Source: Saussurea involucrata | Taxonomy: Eukaryota; Streptophyta; Magnoliopsida; Asterales; Asteraceae | Length of the DNA: 64,000 nt | NCBI GenBank assembly: GCA_033807775.1 | Contig: CM066312.1 | Coordinates: 27,625,696-27,689,695, forward strand | Direction: 5' to 3' | Shown here: positions 1 to 10,170 of the stretch, piece by piece | How the letters are laid out: each line of letters starts with the position of its first letter | Numbering within the stretch: the stretch's first letter is position 1 | Position numbers and translations under genes: made by a program | Notes under the pieces: model-generated | Database searches by the model: none | What the model was told of the DNA's origin: nothing | The model's input: the letters and a program-made list of their open reading frames with translations, nothing else

Positions 1-870
1 GTAGGAAATAACAGTTAACGAATAACTACTACAACAGCATGTATTACCTTGAAATCATGATGGTCACAGGCACATGAATCATGTTGTTTTCCAATCATCG
101 TATTACTTGCATCATGATTAAAGAAATATATGATTACCACCATCATGATGACCATGATTAACTGAATCACACTTGTGGAATACATAATGCTATGTCAGGT
201 ATCACCCTTATGATTATCTCAATCATGATTGAGAGAATTATGATGAATCCAATTAACATGATTATCTCAATCATGATTTGTGCTACCTGCATTATAGTAT
301 CTATGTCCTACCAATACTATATTCTCACAAATTACAAAAAAGATATGGAGTTTACCTAAAAATAAAAATGCATAATAGAATAATGAATCCAGCAGAATTT
401 CATTAATGTTGATTCATGATTCCACAAATAACATGATTAAAATAATCATGAATTAAGTATCCATATATTTGAGTTAACAACTCATATCAACGTTGTTACA
501 TACAAGAGAAACTTCCACAAAATATGCTATATTGATCTAGCATGCCCATTCCTACAGACTTATAAAACCGACTCCATACACAAAAAAGGTTACAAAATGC
601 TCTTGATAATAGTAAATTAAGATAGTAAATAATATTTTTGAAGTAATTATCCAGCTAAACCTCTCTATGTTCAGACCTATCCAATGAAATTTGCATCTCA
701 TAAAGCACCACAACATCTGGATTCGAACATTATCGTTAATCTACACTCCATCCATAACCCCCAACCACATCTAGAACACGAAAAGTTCCAATTTGGAAGT
801 TCATATCAATTACAATTTGATATCGCTGGTCCAATTAATCAAAAAAAAACTCGAATGTCAACTTAGGATT
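1..870. other. AT-rich flank without a recognised gene
   Basis: No coding region can be supported here. The first 480 bases are unusually rich in the short dyad ATCATGATT and close variants (for example near 180-270 and 420-450), in both orientations. The only open frames are short and lack recognisable motifs. This may be old, decayed repeat DNA. Confidence 0.5.
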
Positions 871-879
871 CAACATAGT

Positions 880-1375
880 GGTTCAGATCAACACAAGATG
901 ATTAAAAATTATCAAATGAGATCACAGTTTTTCAAAATACATGATCTGAACTACACAAACAAAATCAAATAAACAAACAGAGAGAGAGAGAGAGAGAGCA
1001 AAAACCTAAACCTCGAATGTATTCTTGAGTGGCTCGTCAACTGAACAAATGTGGTGTTTCAACTGCTATATCCGAATTTCCTGATTCTTTGATTTGAGTT
1101 TGAACGATTCATCTAACAAAATTCTGGTTCAGATCAACACAAGATGATTAAAAATTATCAAATGAGATCACAGTTTTTCAAAATACATGATCTGAACTAC
1201 ACAAACAAAATCAAATAAACAAACAAACAGAGAGAGAGAGAGAGAGAGAGCAAAAACCTAAACCTCAAATGTATTCTCGAGTGGCTCGTCAACTGAACAA
1301 ATGTGGTGTTTCAACTGCTATATCCGAATTTCTTGATTCTTTGATTTGAGTTTGAACGATTCATCTAACAAAATT
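880..1375. repeat. Tandem duplication, two units of about 246 and 250 bp
   Basis: The segment starting GGTTCAGATCAACACAAG at 880 starts again at 1126 and the two copies match almost base for base. They differ mainly in the length of an (AG)n run (about 978-998 and 1229-1250) and a few substitutions. It is a simple head-to-tail duplication, with no coding content visible. Confidence 0.85.
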
Positions 1376-1794
1376 CCAATTTTGCGTCCTTCACTATTTG
1401 TAACCTAAACTTCAGATTGTTAGTAAAATGAAGAACAAAACGCAAAATTGGCTCTACATCAACGAAAACGCAAACCAACATTAGGGTTAGGAAGCAAAAT
1501 GGAGGACATACCTGAAGATGTTGAATCGTACCTAAGCCCAAAGATGTTGAATCGACTTGAACCTGAAAAGAAACAGTGAGAAACCCTTGGTGATATGAAC
1601 CTGAGTAGAAACGAATTGAAACTATGAACATGAATTGAATCGGTTTGCAGTGTTGGAAGCGGGTATAAATTGCAGGTGGGGAAGGAGTGATCGTGGGGTT
1701 AGAAAAAACTGAATGTTTAGAAAGTGAAGTGTTAGAAAAAAAACCGACATTTGACACTATTCTTTTTATAAAGGAGAATAAATATACACTATCA

Positions 1795-2275
1795 AGTGTG
1801 AATAATAAAGTATTCATGGTGAATAATACAACATTCAGGATGAATAATACACGAATTCATGATTCATGTATTATTCATCATGAATCATGTATTATTCACT
1901 ATGAATGTTGTATTATTCATCCTAAATGGGATGAATAATACATTATTCATGATGAACAATAAATGAATGACCGTGAAGGTGTGAGCACATGCCACGCTTT
2001 TTTTGTTTCCCGATTCATAGCCAAAATTTAGTTTTATTCATTATGAATATGTATGTACATTCCCGGGTGTTCACATTCAATATGAATAACAAATGTGAGC
2101 GTTCATTCACTATTCATGATGAATAATACAGTATTCAGAATGAATAATACAACATTCGGGATGAATAAAACACGAATTCATGAATCGTGTATTATTCACC
2201 TTGAATGTTGTACTATTTATCCTGAATGATACATTTATGATGAATAACACATGAATGATCCGTGAAAGTGTGGAC
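1795..2275. repeat. Palindrome-rich region of ATGAATAATAC / GTATTATTCAT motifs
   Basis: Two related blocks (about 1795-1960 and 2100-2260) are built from alternating ATGAATAATAC and GTATTATTCAT words around the core ACGAATTCATGA. Each block can fold into long hairpins. The blocks also share a tail resembling CCGTGAA(A/G)GTGTG. The arrangement suggests a diverged tandem pair of a foldback or MITE-like sequence. Element A is inserted just to the right. No terminal repeats or target duplication could be fixed for it. Confidence 0.55.
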
Positions 2276-2330
2276 AAGTGACGCACCCTCTTTTGTTCCC
2301 CCGTTCACAACCGAAACTCGATGGGTGTTG

Positions 2331-2335
2331 GGTTA
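2331..2335. repeat. Target site duplication of element A (left copy)
   Basis: GGTTA lies directly before the TG that starts the 5' LTR. The same five bases lie directly after the CA that ends the 3' LTR (14866-14870). A perfect 5-bp duplication is what a copia integrase leaves. Confidence 0.95.
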
Positions 2336-2549
2336 TGTTGGGTCACCAAGGATTTGAAATTGACTCACCAATGTTTTCCCTAAAACTCCTACTTAGAATA
2401 TTTTAGTTCAGTTCTTTGAATGACTTGTACAAGATAGCAAATGTTCGGTGAAGTCGAAGATCAACCGAAACCAAGCTTGAAGACTCTCTACTTGTGGAAA
2501 ATAGAAGACTCTCGGCAACTTTCAAACAAGTCATCACCACCGAAATCCC

Positions 2550-2925
2550 TTGACATTTCGGTGGCCTTCTCTCCACCGAAGTTATAGGACATCTTCGGTG
2601 GCCTTCTCCCACCGATGACCCTTTCGGTGCTCCTCTCACCACCGAAATATACATGTAACTTCGGTGGCCCTCTCACCACCGAAATATACATGTAACTTCG
2701 GTGGTCCTCTCACCACCGAAATATACATGTAACTTCGGTGGTCCTCTCACCACCGAAGTATACTTGTAATTTCGGTGGTCCTCTCACCACCGAAACATGC
2801 TCGTAATTTCGGTGGACTAGTTACCACCGAATCCTGCTTGCAACTTCGGTGGACTAGTCTTCTTTCCACCGAAGACTTGTCAAATCTCGGTGGAAACCAC
2901 TTCGGTGCTAAAGGCTCAAGACAGA
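2550..2925. repeat. CCACCGAA/TTCGGTGG dyad array in U3 of element A
   Basis: About twenty copies of CCACCGAA or its complement TTCGGTGG alternate in opposite orientation. The spacers are short and partly repeated (ATATACATGTAAC between the arms, TCCTCTCA between pairs). Neighbouring words can pair as 8-bp stems, giving a ladder of hairpins. The array sits about 220-590 bp upstream of the TATA box, so it is in U3 and could bind a transcription factor. Sireviruses are known for palindromic repeats in their LTRs. The 3' LTR has the same array at 13968-14343. Confidence 0.9.
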
Positions 2926-3143
2926 AGATCATTTATTATGGGACAATATCCTCCAGCAGAGAAAAGTGACAGTTTGTCTTTTTATCCACCTTCAGCTAAG
3001 GTCCCTATTATCTGCTCAAGCTACTCTGTCTGCACCTAGTGAAAAGTGACAAGGACTTCACAGTTCTCCTGAAGTCAACATTATCAGCATATGTGAAGAT
3101 GACAAGTGTCCCAAGCATTTAATGCTTGGGCACTCCTTGGCAC

Positions 3144-3151
3144 TATAAAAG
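3144..3151 (+). promoter_or_regulatory. TATA box of the element A 5' LTR
   Basis: TATAAAAG, preceded by CAC and followed by GAGAAG, lies in the LTR downstream of the dyad array. Transcription would be expected to start about 30 bases further on. The same box in the 3' LTR is at 14562-14569. Confidence 0.75.
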
Positions 3152-3449
3152 GAGAAGTGCTCTTCATGCAATTCTCACGCTTTAAAAAAAATTCTCTCAG
3201 TGCAAGAAACCTTCTTTTAAGCCTTAAAACTCAATAGCTTTGCTCTTAGTGTTCTTAGTTGTTTTGTTGTATACTTTGTGTAAGATTGTTAGAATAGTTT
3301 ATCTGTTCTTTTCCGCAACAATCTTAAGTTTTCTGTGTGTAATTCTTTTGAAAGTTTTTCAAATATAAGAATTAAAATTGTGAAATTTTTGTGTATTGTA
3401 TTCAACCCCCCCTTCTACAATACTTGTTAAGCCATCTGGGACTAACAAG

Positions 3450-3461
3450 TGGTATCAGAGC
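3450..3461 (+). other. Primer binding site, initiator tRNA-Met type (element A)
   Basis: TGGTATCAGAGC starts two bases after the 5' LTR end. This is the standard plant copia site complementary to the 3' end of initiator tRNA-Met. Confidence 0.93.
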
Positions 3462-3492
3462 AGAAAGTTTAATTCCATAAACTTGATCTGCG

Positions 3493-6174
3493 ATGGCTGC
3501 CTCTTCTTCTTCTACTGTTGAAAACTCTTTTCAAAATAACTTCTCTGAAAACGGCTCTATTTCAAAACCTCCTAAGTTCAATCCCAACAACTTCTCTTTG
3601 TGGAAAAGCCGCATGATGCTATTCATGGAAGGAGTGGATACTAGATATCCAACCATTCTCAACGAGGGACCCATTATCCCCAGAGTTTGGGCTCGCTATG
3701 ACACGCAGAGGCCAGGCAAAGAGGCCTTTGAAAAGGAAATCTCAAGTGATTCTGATGAGGAAAAATCCAGTGCTACTGGTCGGTATATTCTCAAAAATCC
3801 TAAAAAGTATACTGATGAGGAGAAACGTTTAGTTACTCTTGACTCCAAGGTAAGAGCTATTATTGCTCTCTCTCTTCCTGATGAGGTCTACCACTCTTTG
3901 GTGAACTTTGAAACTGCCAAAGAAATGTGGACCACTCTATGTGTTCTGTACGAAGGTACAGAGGAAGTCAAGAAATGCAAAAAGATTGGTCTTATCAGAA
4001 AGTATGAACTATTTTCTTTTGAAAAAGGAGAATCTCTTCCTAGTTTCTATAACCGCTTCAACTCTCTTTTAAATGATCTTAAGTTGTTGGGCAGAGTCTA
4101 TGATAATGAGGAAGTCTTGTGCAAGTTCATGGATTGTCTCCCAGATTTTTGGGAAAATATATGTACTTGTATCAAAACTACCAAGGACCTTGAGTTCATG
4201 CCCTTAACCGTATTATATGGTACTCTCTTCAACTTTGAGCAAACCAAGCTTCAACGGAAATCTTTCATCAAGGAAATAAAGAGCTCCTCTATAGCTCTTG
4301 TTAGTGAAAGTTCCAAGAATTCTCAAAATCTTCCTAGAATCACCTATCCTTCATCTGACTCTGACAATGACAGCCAAACAAATGTAACCCACCAAACGGA
4401 AGCATATCTTAGTGATGCTGATGATGAAGGTGAGGATATCATGGTTGAACAGTTGTCGGATGAGATGGCAATGATGGCCGGCTCTAAACACAAGTTTCGT
4501 CCCTTCAACAAATCTCGAAGTCTTAGAAAAACTTCATCTTTCAAAACTTCTTCTGACAAGTCCAATGAGGAATGCTACAACTGTGGCAAGAAAGGACATT
4601 TTGCATCTGAGTGTAGAAGCAAGCGTATCTCCAAGTCCAAATTTACTTCTTCTGACAATCCCTCTTCAAAAAGGGAAAAATCCAAACACATGCCTTTCAA
4701 ATCAACCTTTCCCAAAAAGGAGTCCCCACCATCCTTCGTAAATCATCAGGAGCGTGCCGAGAAATATAAGGCCAAGTACAAGAAAGAGAAGGAAAGGAGT
4801 GAGGGTCTAGAGAGAAAAGGGAAGGGTCTCATGGCAGAAACCCACGATTGGGACGACGAAGACACCTCCGACAGTGATTCTCAGAATAGATGCTTCGTGG
4901 CCATCTCAGAAGAAATGGAAGTTTCCGAAAGTGCCACTTCACCTATGGCTCTAGTGGCAACTGGGTGCTCCACAGCCTACGCTCAGGTACATCCCTTCAA
5001 TAATATGTCTGATATTGAAAATATCAATGCTTATGAATCTTTAACTCAAGATTTTTATTCTGTTAAAGACAGTAAGAATAGAAAATCTGTTCAAGTGAAA
5101 GAGCTCAAAGCTGAACTTGAAATTTGCATGTCTAAGCTTAAAAGGTTTGAGGAAATAAAAATTGAGCTTGAGGACTTGAAAACAATAAATCATGTGATCT
5201 CAAAAGAAAAGAACTCTCTCTTTAAGAAACTAAAAAGGGAACAAGAAGTCATCAAAAAATGGTCAAGCTCTTCCAAAAATCTTGAACAAATCTTTCAAAG
5301 TCAAATCTGTAGTTCAAACAAGTTCGGTCTAGGATTTGGAAAAACTGATGTTTGTGAGTCCACTTTTGCTCTTGTTCCCCCCACCAATGCTTGTAATGAT
5401 CTCTCTGATTCCAGCTCTTGTGATTCCATCTCTTTGAACTCGTTAGATCTGTGTGAAGCCTTAAAGTATGGGATATCCTTAAAGGCCAAAGACTCCTCAT
5501 TGCAAATTATTGAGAAGCAAGATTCAAATGACGTTTCCAAACCCATCCATGATCAGCTCAAATTTTCAGTCATGGATGAAGCCTCCTCCTCAAACTCTGC
5601 AAAAGCTAATCCTTCCAAAAGATCTAAACCCACCGATCTCATCTCCTTTGTGCCCACCGATCCCACAATCTATGACCCTCCAATTCCTCTTCATGAAGTG
5701 TTGAAATCTATTCACATAGATACCTACACCGAACCGAAGCCCTCAAAGATCCCCAAAAGAGAAACTCCTGTTCACTCAAAAAGGATTTCCTGTGCTGACA
5801 AAGGAAAATCGGTAGTCAACTGCATGGCAAGCTCTCATCCCAAAAGTTCTACCCCAAACATTCCCTCTTACAACACCTATGTACCTAGATCTGTGCTTTT
5901 AAGAAAATCAACTCCCAAAGATTTATCCAAAGGAATCCTTGGGTCCAAGCCCCCTGCTCTGTTCTCCTCTAACAAGGTTATAAGAACAAATGATAAAAGC
6001 CAAAACATGAAAAATGCTAAAAAGGTTTTTATCTATAGAAAATGCTATAACTGTGGTGACACTTTTCATATGGCTAAGGACTGTCCCAAGGATAGGATTG
6101 ATAGATCCAAGCTTAAGGAATCAAGCTCGTCTAACCCCAAAGGACCCATTACAAAATGGGTACCAAAGAACTAA
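3493..6174 (+). CDS. gag: gag polyprotein of element A (893 aa)
   Basis: This is the capsid/nucleocapsid protein of the retrotransposon, which forms the cytoplasmic particle and binds RNA. The ATG at 3493 is the first after the primer site. Residues about 25-260 form the copia gag (UBN2-like) region, starting at a KPPKFNPNNFSLWKSRM stretch. A first CCHC zinc knuckle (CX2CX4HX4C) starts at residue 361 and a second at residue 851. A charged coiled-coil stretch lies between them, about residues 535-600. The protein is long for a copia gag, as in Sireviruses. It ends KWVPKN-stop, and its last 19 bases overlap pol in another frame. No internal stop is seen, so gag itself looks functional. Confidence 0.93.
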   Translation: MAASSSSTVENSFQNNFSENGSISKPPKFNPNNFSLWKSRMMLFMEGVDTRYPTILNEGPIIPRVWARYDTQRPGKEAFEKEISSDSDEEKSSATGRYILKNPKKYTDEEKRLVTLDSKVRAIIALSLPDEVYHSLVNFETAKEMWTTLCVLYEGTEEVKKCKKIGLIRKYELFSFEKGESLPSFYNRFNSLLNDLKLLGRVYDNEEVLCKFMDCLPDFWENICTCIKTTKDLEFMPLTVLYGTLFNFEQTKLQRKSFIKEIKSSSIALVSESSKNSQNLPRITYPSSDSDNDSQTNVTHQTEAYLSDADDEGEDIMVEQLSDEMAMMAGSKHKFRPFNKSRSLRKTSSFKTSSDKSNEECYNCGKKGHFASECRSKRISKSKFTSSDNPSSKREKSKHMPFKSTFPKKESPPSFVNHQERAEKYKAKYKKEKERSEGLERKGKGLMAETHDWDDEDTSDSDSQNRCFVAISEEMEVSESATSPMALVATGCSTAYAQVHPFNNMSDIENINAYESLTQDFYSVKDSKNRKSVQVKELKAELEICMSKLKRFEEIKIELEDLKTINHVISKEKNSLFKKLKREQEVIKKWSSSSKNLEQIFQSQICSSNKFGLGFGKTDVCESTFALVPPTNACNDLSDSSSCDSISLNSLDLCEALKYGISLKAKDSSLQIIEKQDSNDVSKPIHDQLKFSVMDEASSSNSAKANPSKRSKPTDLISFVPTDPTIYDPPIPLHEVLKSIHIDTYTEPKPSKIPKRETPVHSKRISCADKGKSVVNCMASSHPKSSTPNIPSYNTYVPRSVLLRKSTPKDLSKGILGSKPPALFSSNKVIRTNDKSQNMKNAKKVFIYRKCYNCGDTFHMAKDCPKDRIDRSKLKESSSSNPKGPITKWVPKN

Positions 6175-9100
6175 TATGTGTTTGCATGCAGGCTTTTGAG
6201 CACCATCAAATTTGGTATTTAGACAGCGGGTGCTCACGCCATATGACGGGAAACAAGTCTCTTCTCATCAACTATGTGCCGGGAAAAGGTCCATCTGTAA
6301 CCTTTGGTGATAATTCTAAGGCTTACACCAAAGGATACGGGACCCTCTCTAACGGATCTGTAACCTTCAACAAAGTGGCTTTTGTGGACGGCCTCATGCA
6401 TAACCTTCTCAGCATTAGCCAACTGTGTGATCTTGGATACAAAGTTATCTTTGAACTTTGTGTCTGCTCCGTGGTAGACAAACATTTCAATGTGGTATTA
6501 TCGGGAAGACGGATGGAAAATGTCTACGTCATAGATATGGGGCAATCCAACTCTTCTTCAAATGTCTGCTTTGTGTCAAATGATGCATCCAAAAGAAACT
6601 GGTTGTGGCACAAACGTCTTTCTCATCTAAACTTCAAGACCTTGCATAAAATTTCCAACAAAGAGCTGGTGACGGGCATGCCAAAGTTGAACTTTGTCAA
6701 AGAGAAGCTGTGTGATGCATGTGAAAAGGGAAAGCTCACCAAAACATCCTTCAAGACGAAGCAATGCTCTTCCATCACTCTTCCTCTTCAATTGCTGCAC
6801 ATGGATCTATGTGGACCAGTCAGCACTCCAAGTCTTGGAGGCAAAAGGTATATTCTTGTTATTGTTGATGAATTTACCAGATATACTTGGGTGTTCTTTC
6901 TCAGGTACAAAAGTGATGCTACTGAAGAAATCATCAACTTTGTCAAGAAAAATGAAGTTCTCAATGGCCAGCTTGTCCGCTCGGTAAGAAGTGACAATGG
7001 CACTGAATTCAGAAATAGTGCTCTTGAAGACTTCTTCACCGAGAAAGGGATCTCTCAGAACTTCTCCGCTGTTCGTACTCCTCAGCAAAATGGAGTGGTG
7101 GAAAGGAAAAACAGAACACTGTGTGAGGCCGCTAGATCCATGCTGAGCGAATCAAATCTTCCCACCTATTTTTGGGCCGAAGCTGTGAATACTGCCTGCT
7201 TCACTCAAAACAGGTCAGTAATATCCAAAAGACATGATAAAACCCCGTATGAAGTTTTTCATGGTAGAAAACCAAATATTGGCTTTCTTCATGTCTTTGG
7301 GTGTATCTGCTTTATTCTTAATGATCGTGAAAATCTTGGGAAGTTTGATCCCAAGGCAGATGAGGGAATATTTGTTGGATACTCCTTATCCTCCAAAGCT
7401 TATAGGGTGTACAATCTCAGAAGAAAAAGCATTGATGAGTCCATCCATGTCAAGTTTGATGATCTCAGATGTTCCTCACTTTCAAGTGATGAGGATGATT
7501 TACACAGATGGATTTCATCATGTATTGGTGATACTCCCTTAGTCACTTCCACCGATATCTCCTCTATTCCCTCAAATCCATCCATCTCAAAAAACCCAGC
7601 TGGATCACTCTCTCCCACCGAAATTGATCAACCCATCTCTCACACCAATTTCCCTATTTCCACCGAAACTCTACACCGAAGCCCTTCTTCCATCCCTAAT
7701 CCCACCGAAAATCTCATGGCTTCCACTACCGAAAATCCCATTTTACACCAAACCTCTGATCCTACTACTCCATTTCACTCTACTCCTCATACCCCATCAC
7801 CTTTACCCCCTGCTCTAAAATGGACCAAAGATCACCCCATAGATCAAATTATTGGTGATCAACAAGCAGGTGTCCAAACCCGCAGAGGAGTTGGAAATAT
7901 CTGTCTCTATGTGAATTTCCTCTCTCTCTCTGAACCCAAGAAAGTGGATGAAGCTCTATCAGATCCTTGTTGGATCACTGCCATGCAAGAAGAACTTTCT
8001 CAGTTCCAGAGAAATAAAGTTTGGAGATTGGTTCCCAAACCCAGAAACAAGACAATCATTGGAACCAAGTGGGTATTCAGGAACAAAATGGATGAAGATG
8101 GTACTGTGATCAGGAACAAGGCCCGATTGGTAGCTCAAGGATACAGACAGGAAGAAGGCATTGACTATGATGAAACATTTGCCCCTGTTGCAAGACTTGA
8201 AGCTATAAGGATCTTTCTGGCTCATGCTGCCTACCGAAATTTTAGGGTTTTTCAAATGGATGTTAAAAGTGCCTTTCTCAACGGGGAACTTGCAGAAGAA
8301 GTCTACGTGAAACAACCTCCTGGCTTTGAAGACCCAGCTCATCCAAACTTTGTGTACAGACTTGACAAAGCTTTGTATGGTCTCAAGCAAGCTCCACGTG
8401 CTTGGTATGACACTCTTGCCAACTTTCTTCTCAAGCATGGATATTCCAGAGGTAAAATTGACAATACTCTCTTCATCAAAGAAACCTCAGGTAATATCAT
8501 TCTTGTTCAAATCTATGTTGATGACATCATTTTTGGTGCCACTGATGAATGCCTATGTGATGAGTTTGCCTCTCTCATGATGAGTGAATATGAGATGAGC
8601 ATGATGGGAGAGCTTACATTTTTCTTAGGCCTTCAAGTCAAACAATCTTCAGAAGGAATTTTTATAAATCAAAGCAAATATATTCGGGACCTTCTGAAGA
8701 AATTTAACTTTCTAGATAGCTCTCCTATGAAAACTCCCATGGCACCTCCCTTGAAATTGTGTGCCGATCTAAAAGGTGAATCTGTGGATGTTACTCTTTA
8801 CCGAGGTATGATAGGCTCTCTTCTTTACCTAACTGCTAGCAGACCGGATATTATGTTTGCTACCTGTCTATGTGCTCGTTATCAGGCCAATCCTAAAGTA
8901 TCACATTTAAAGGCTGTAAAACGAATTTTTCGGTATCTTAAGGGCACACTGCACTTGGGTCTTTGGTATCCCAAAGACTCGAGTTTTGAACTAATTGGTT
9001 ATTCAGATTCAGACTTTGCAGGTTCCTAGATTGATAGAAAGAGTACTACAGGAAGCTGTCAGCTCCTTGGGGGAAAATTAGTAAGTTGGTCCAGCAAGAA

Positions 9101-9461
9101 ACAAAACTCTGTATCAACCTCTACTGCTGAGGCTGAATATGTAGCTGCTGGGAGCTGCTGTGCTCAGATTCTATGGATGAGAAACCAACTAAGGGACTAT
9201 AATCAATTCTTTTCTAAAGTCCCAATTCTGTGTGATAATTCCAGTGCTATAGCTATAGCAAATAATCCTGTTCTTCATTCTAGATCTAAACACATCGATA
9301 TCAGGTATCACTTCATCAGAGATCACATTTCCAAAGGTGACATTGAACTACACTTCATTCCCACCGATTTGCAGCTTGCTGATATTTTCACCAAACCTCT
9401 TGATGAAACCAGGTTCAACTTTCTCATCAGTGAACTTGGGATGTGCAATTTCCAAGAATAA
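6156..9461 (+). CDS. pol: pol polyprotein of element A, with a premature TAG in RNase H
   Basis: Pol supplies protease, integrase and reverse transcriptase/RNase H. It opens with ATG 6156, in the -1 frame relative to gag. The protease motif WYLDSGCS is near residue 20. The pre-integrase HHCC domain (WHKRLSHLN...CDAC) is about residues 150-200. The integrase DDE residues are in HMDLCGP, RSDNGTEF and VVERKNR. RT carries YVDD at 8514-8525. RNase H begins at YSDSDFAG, where the frame is broken by TAG at 9027-9029. After that the same frame resumes without any other stop to TAA at 9461, with the expected STAEAEYVA and CDNSSA motifs. A single nonsense substitution is the simplest explanation. The intact part ends 957 residues in. 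Confidence 0.92.
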
Positions 9462-9469
9462 ATATGTGT

Positions 9470-9935
9470 TCATGCTCCACCGATCTCACATCGGTGGACA
9501 CCTTCGTATCTACTTCTCTCTCTCCACCGATCTCTCATCGGTGGATAAACCTATGTGTCGAATCTTTTCTATCTCTTTTCCATTTCGGTAATAATCTCGA
9601 GTATCGGTGAAGCGTGCCTACCACCGAAGCACATTTCGGTGAAAATTTTCAGAATCGGTGGAAATCTGTCCACCACCGAAATCTCATTTCGGTGGTCATC
9701 TCAAATCGGTGATCATCTCATTTCGGTGGTACTATCCAAATTCGGTGAACCTTTCTATCACCGAAGCCCCATTTCGGTGGTACTATCCAAATTCGGTAAA
9801 CCTTTCTTCCACCGAAGTCCCACCGAAGTCCCACCGAAGTCCCACCGAACTTCCACCGATCGTCCACCGAGCGAACACCGATTCCTCCACCGAAGCTTCA
9901 CCGAGTCTACACCGATTCACACGGTTCCCAAAGCC
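9470..9935. repeat. Second CACCGAA/TTCGGTG motif cluster, after pol of element A
   Basis: The spacer between pol and ORF3 is packed with the same word found in the LTR U3 (CCACCGAA, TTCGGTGG and truncated forms CACCGAT, ATCGGTG). It also contains three near-tandem GTCCCACCGAA units around 9811-9850. The spacer is open in one frame, but that frame starts only with GTG (9658), has no ATG before 10171, and has biased, repeat-driven composition. It is best read as non-coding leader. Confidence 0.8.
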
Positions 9936-10081
9936 CACTTGTGACCACTCAATTGCTTTTGCGTCAGACCCTTCGCCTATCCGCCGCTCCTTGTCCCGAT
10001 TTCCAACAACCCTTTCACCTCAAGAGCCGCATGTCCCCTCTTCCCATACAAAATCATCATCACAGTGCCTTATCATTTCCC

Positions 10082-10089
10082 TATATATA
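10082..10089 (+). promoter_or_regulatory. Candidate internal TATA box for ORF3 of element A
   Basis: TATATATA (context CCCTATATATACAC) lies 82 bases before the ORF3 ATG. A CT-rich leader follows (TTCATTTCTTCC, then ATCTCTCTCTCC), typical of plant 5' UTRs. This is the layout of a free-standing plant gene promoter inside a retrotransposon. It is an inference from sequence, and no transcript start is known. Confidence 0.45.
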
Positions 10090-10170
10090 CACATACCCCC
10101 CTTCATTTCTTCCCCACTCCTTCTCACAATTCAAACCTGCATCTCTCTCTCCTCCAAACATATCTCTCTC

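Larger units (their letters stand above)
2336..3447 (+). repeat. 5' LTR of element A
   Basis: It begins TGTTGGGTCACC and ends GGGACTAACA, and is 1112 bp long. It equals 13754-14865 at a constant offset of 11,418. U3 carries the CCACCGAA/TTCGGTGG dyad array (about 2550-2920). A TATA box lies at 3144, and the primer binding site follows two bases after the end. Confidence 0.97.

Noticed and set aside
2403..2969. Short open frames on both strands within the 5' LTR (same set at 13821-14387)
   Set aside because: They follow from the CCACCGAA/TTCGGTGG repeat lacking stop codons. They are identical in both LTRs only because the LTRs are identical.
9658..10170. N-terminal extension of ORF3 to give 1264 residues
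   Set aside because: The extension starts with GTG, covers the repeat-rich spacer and contains the TATA box and leader. The first ATG is at 10171.
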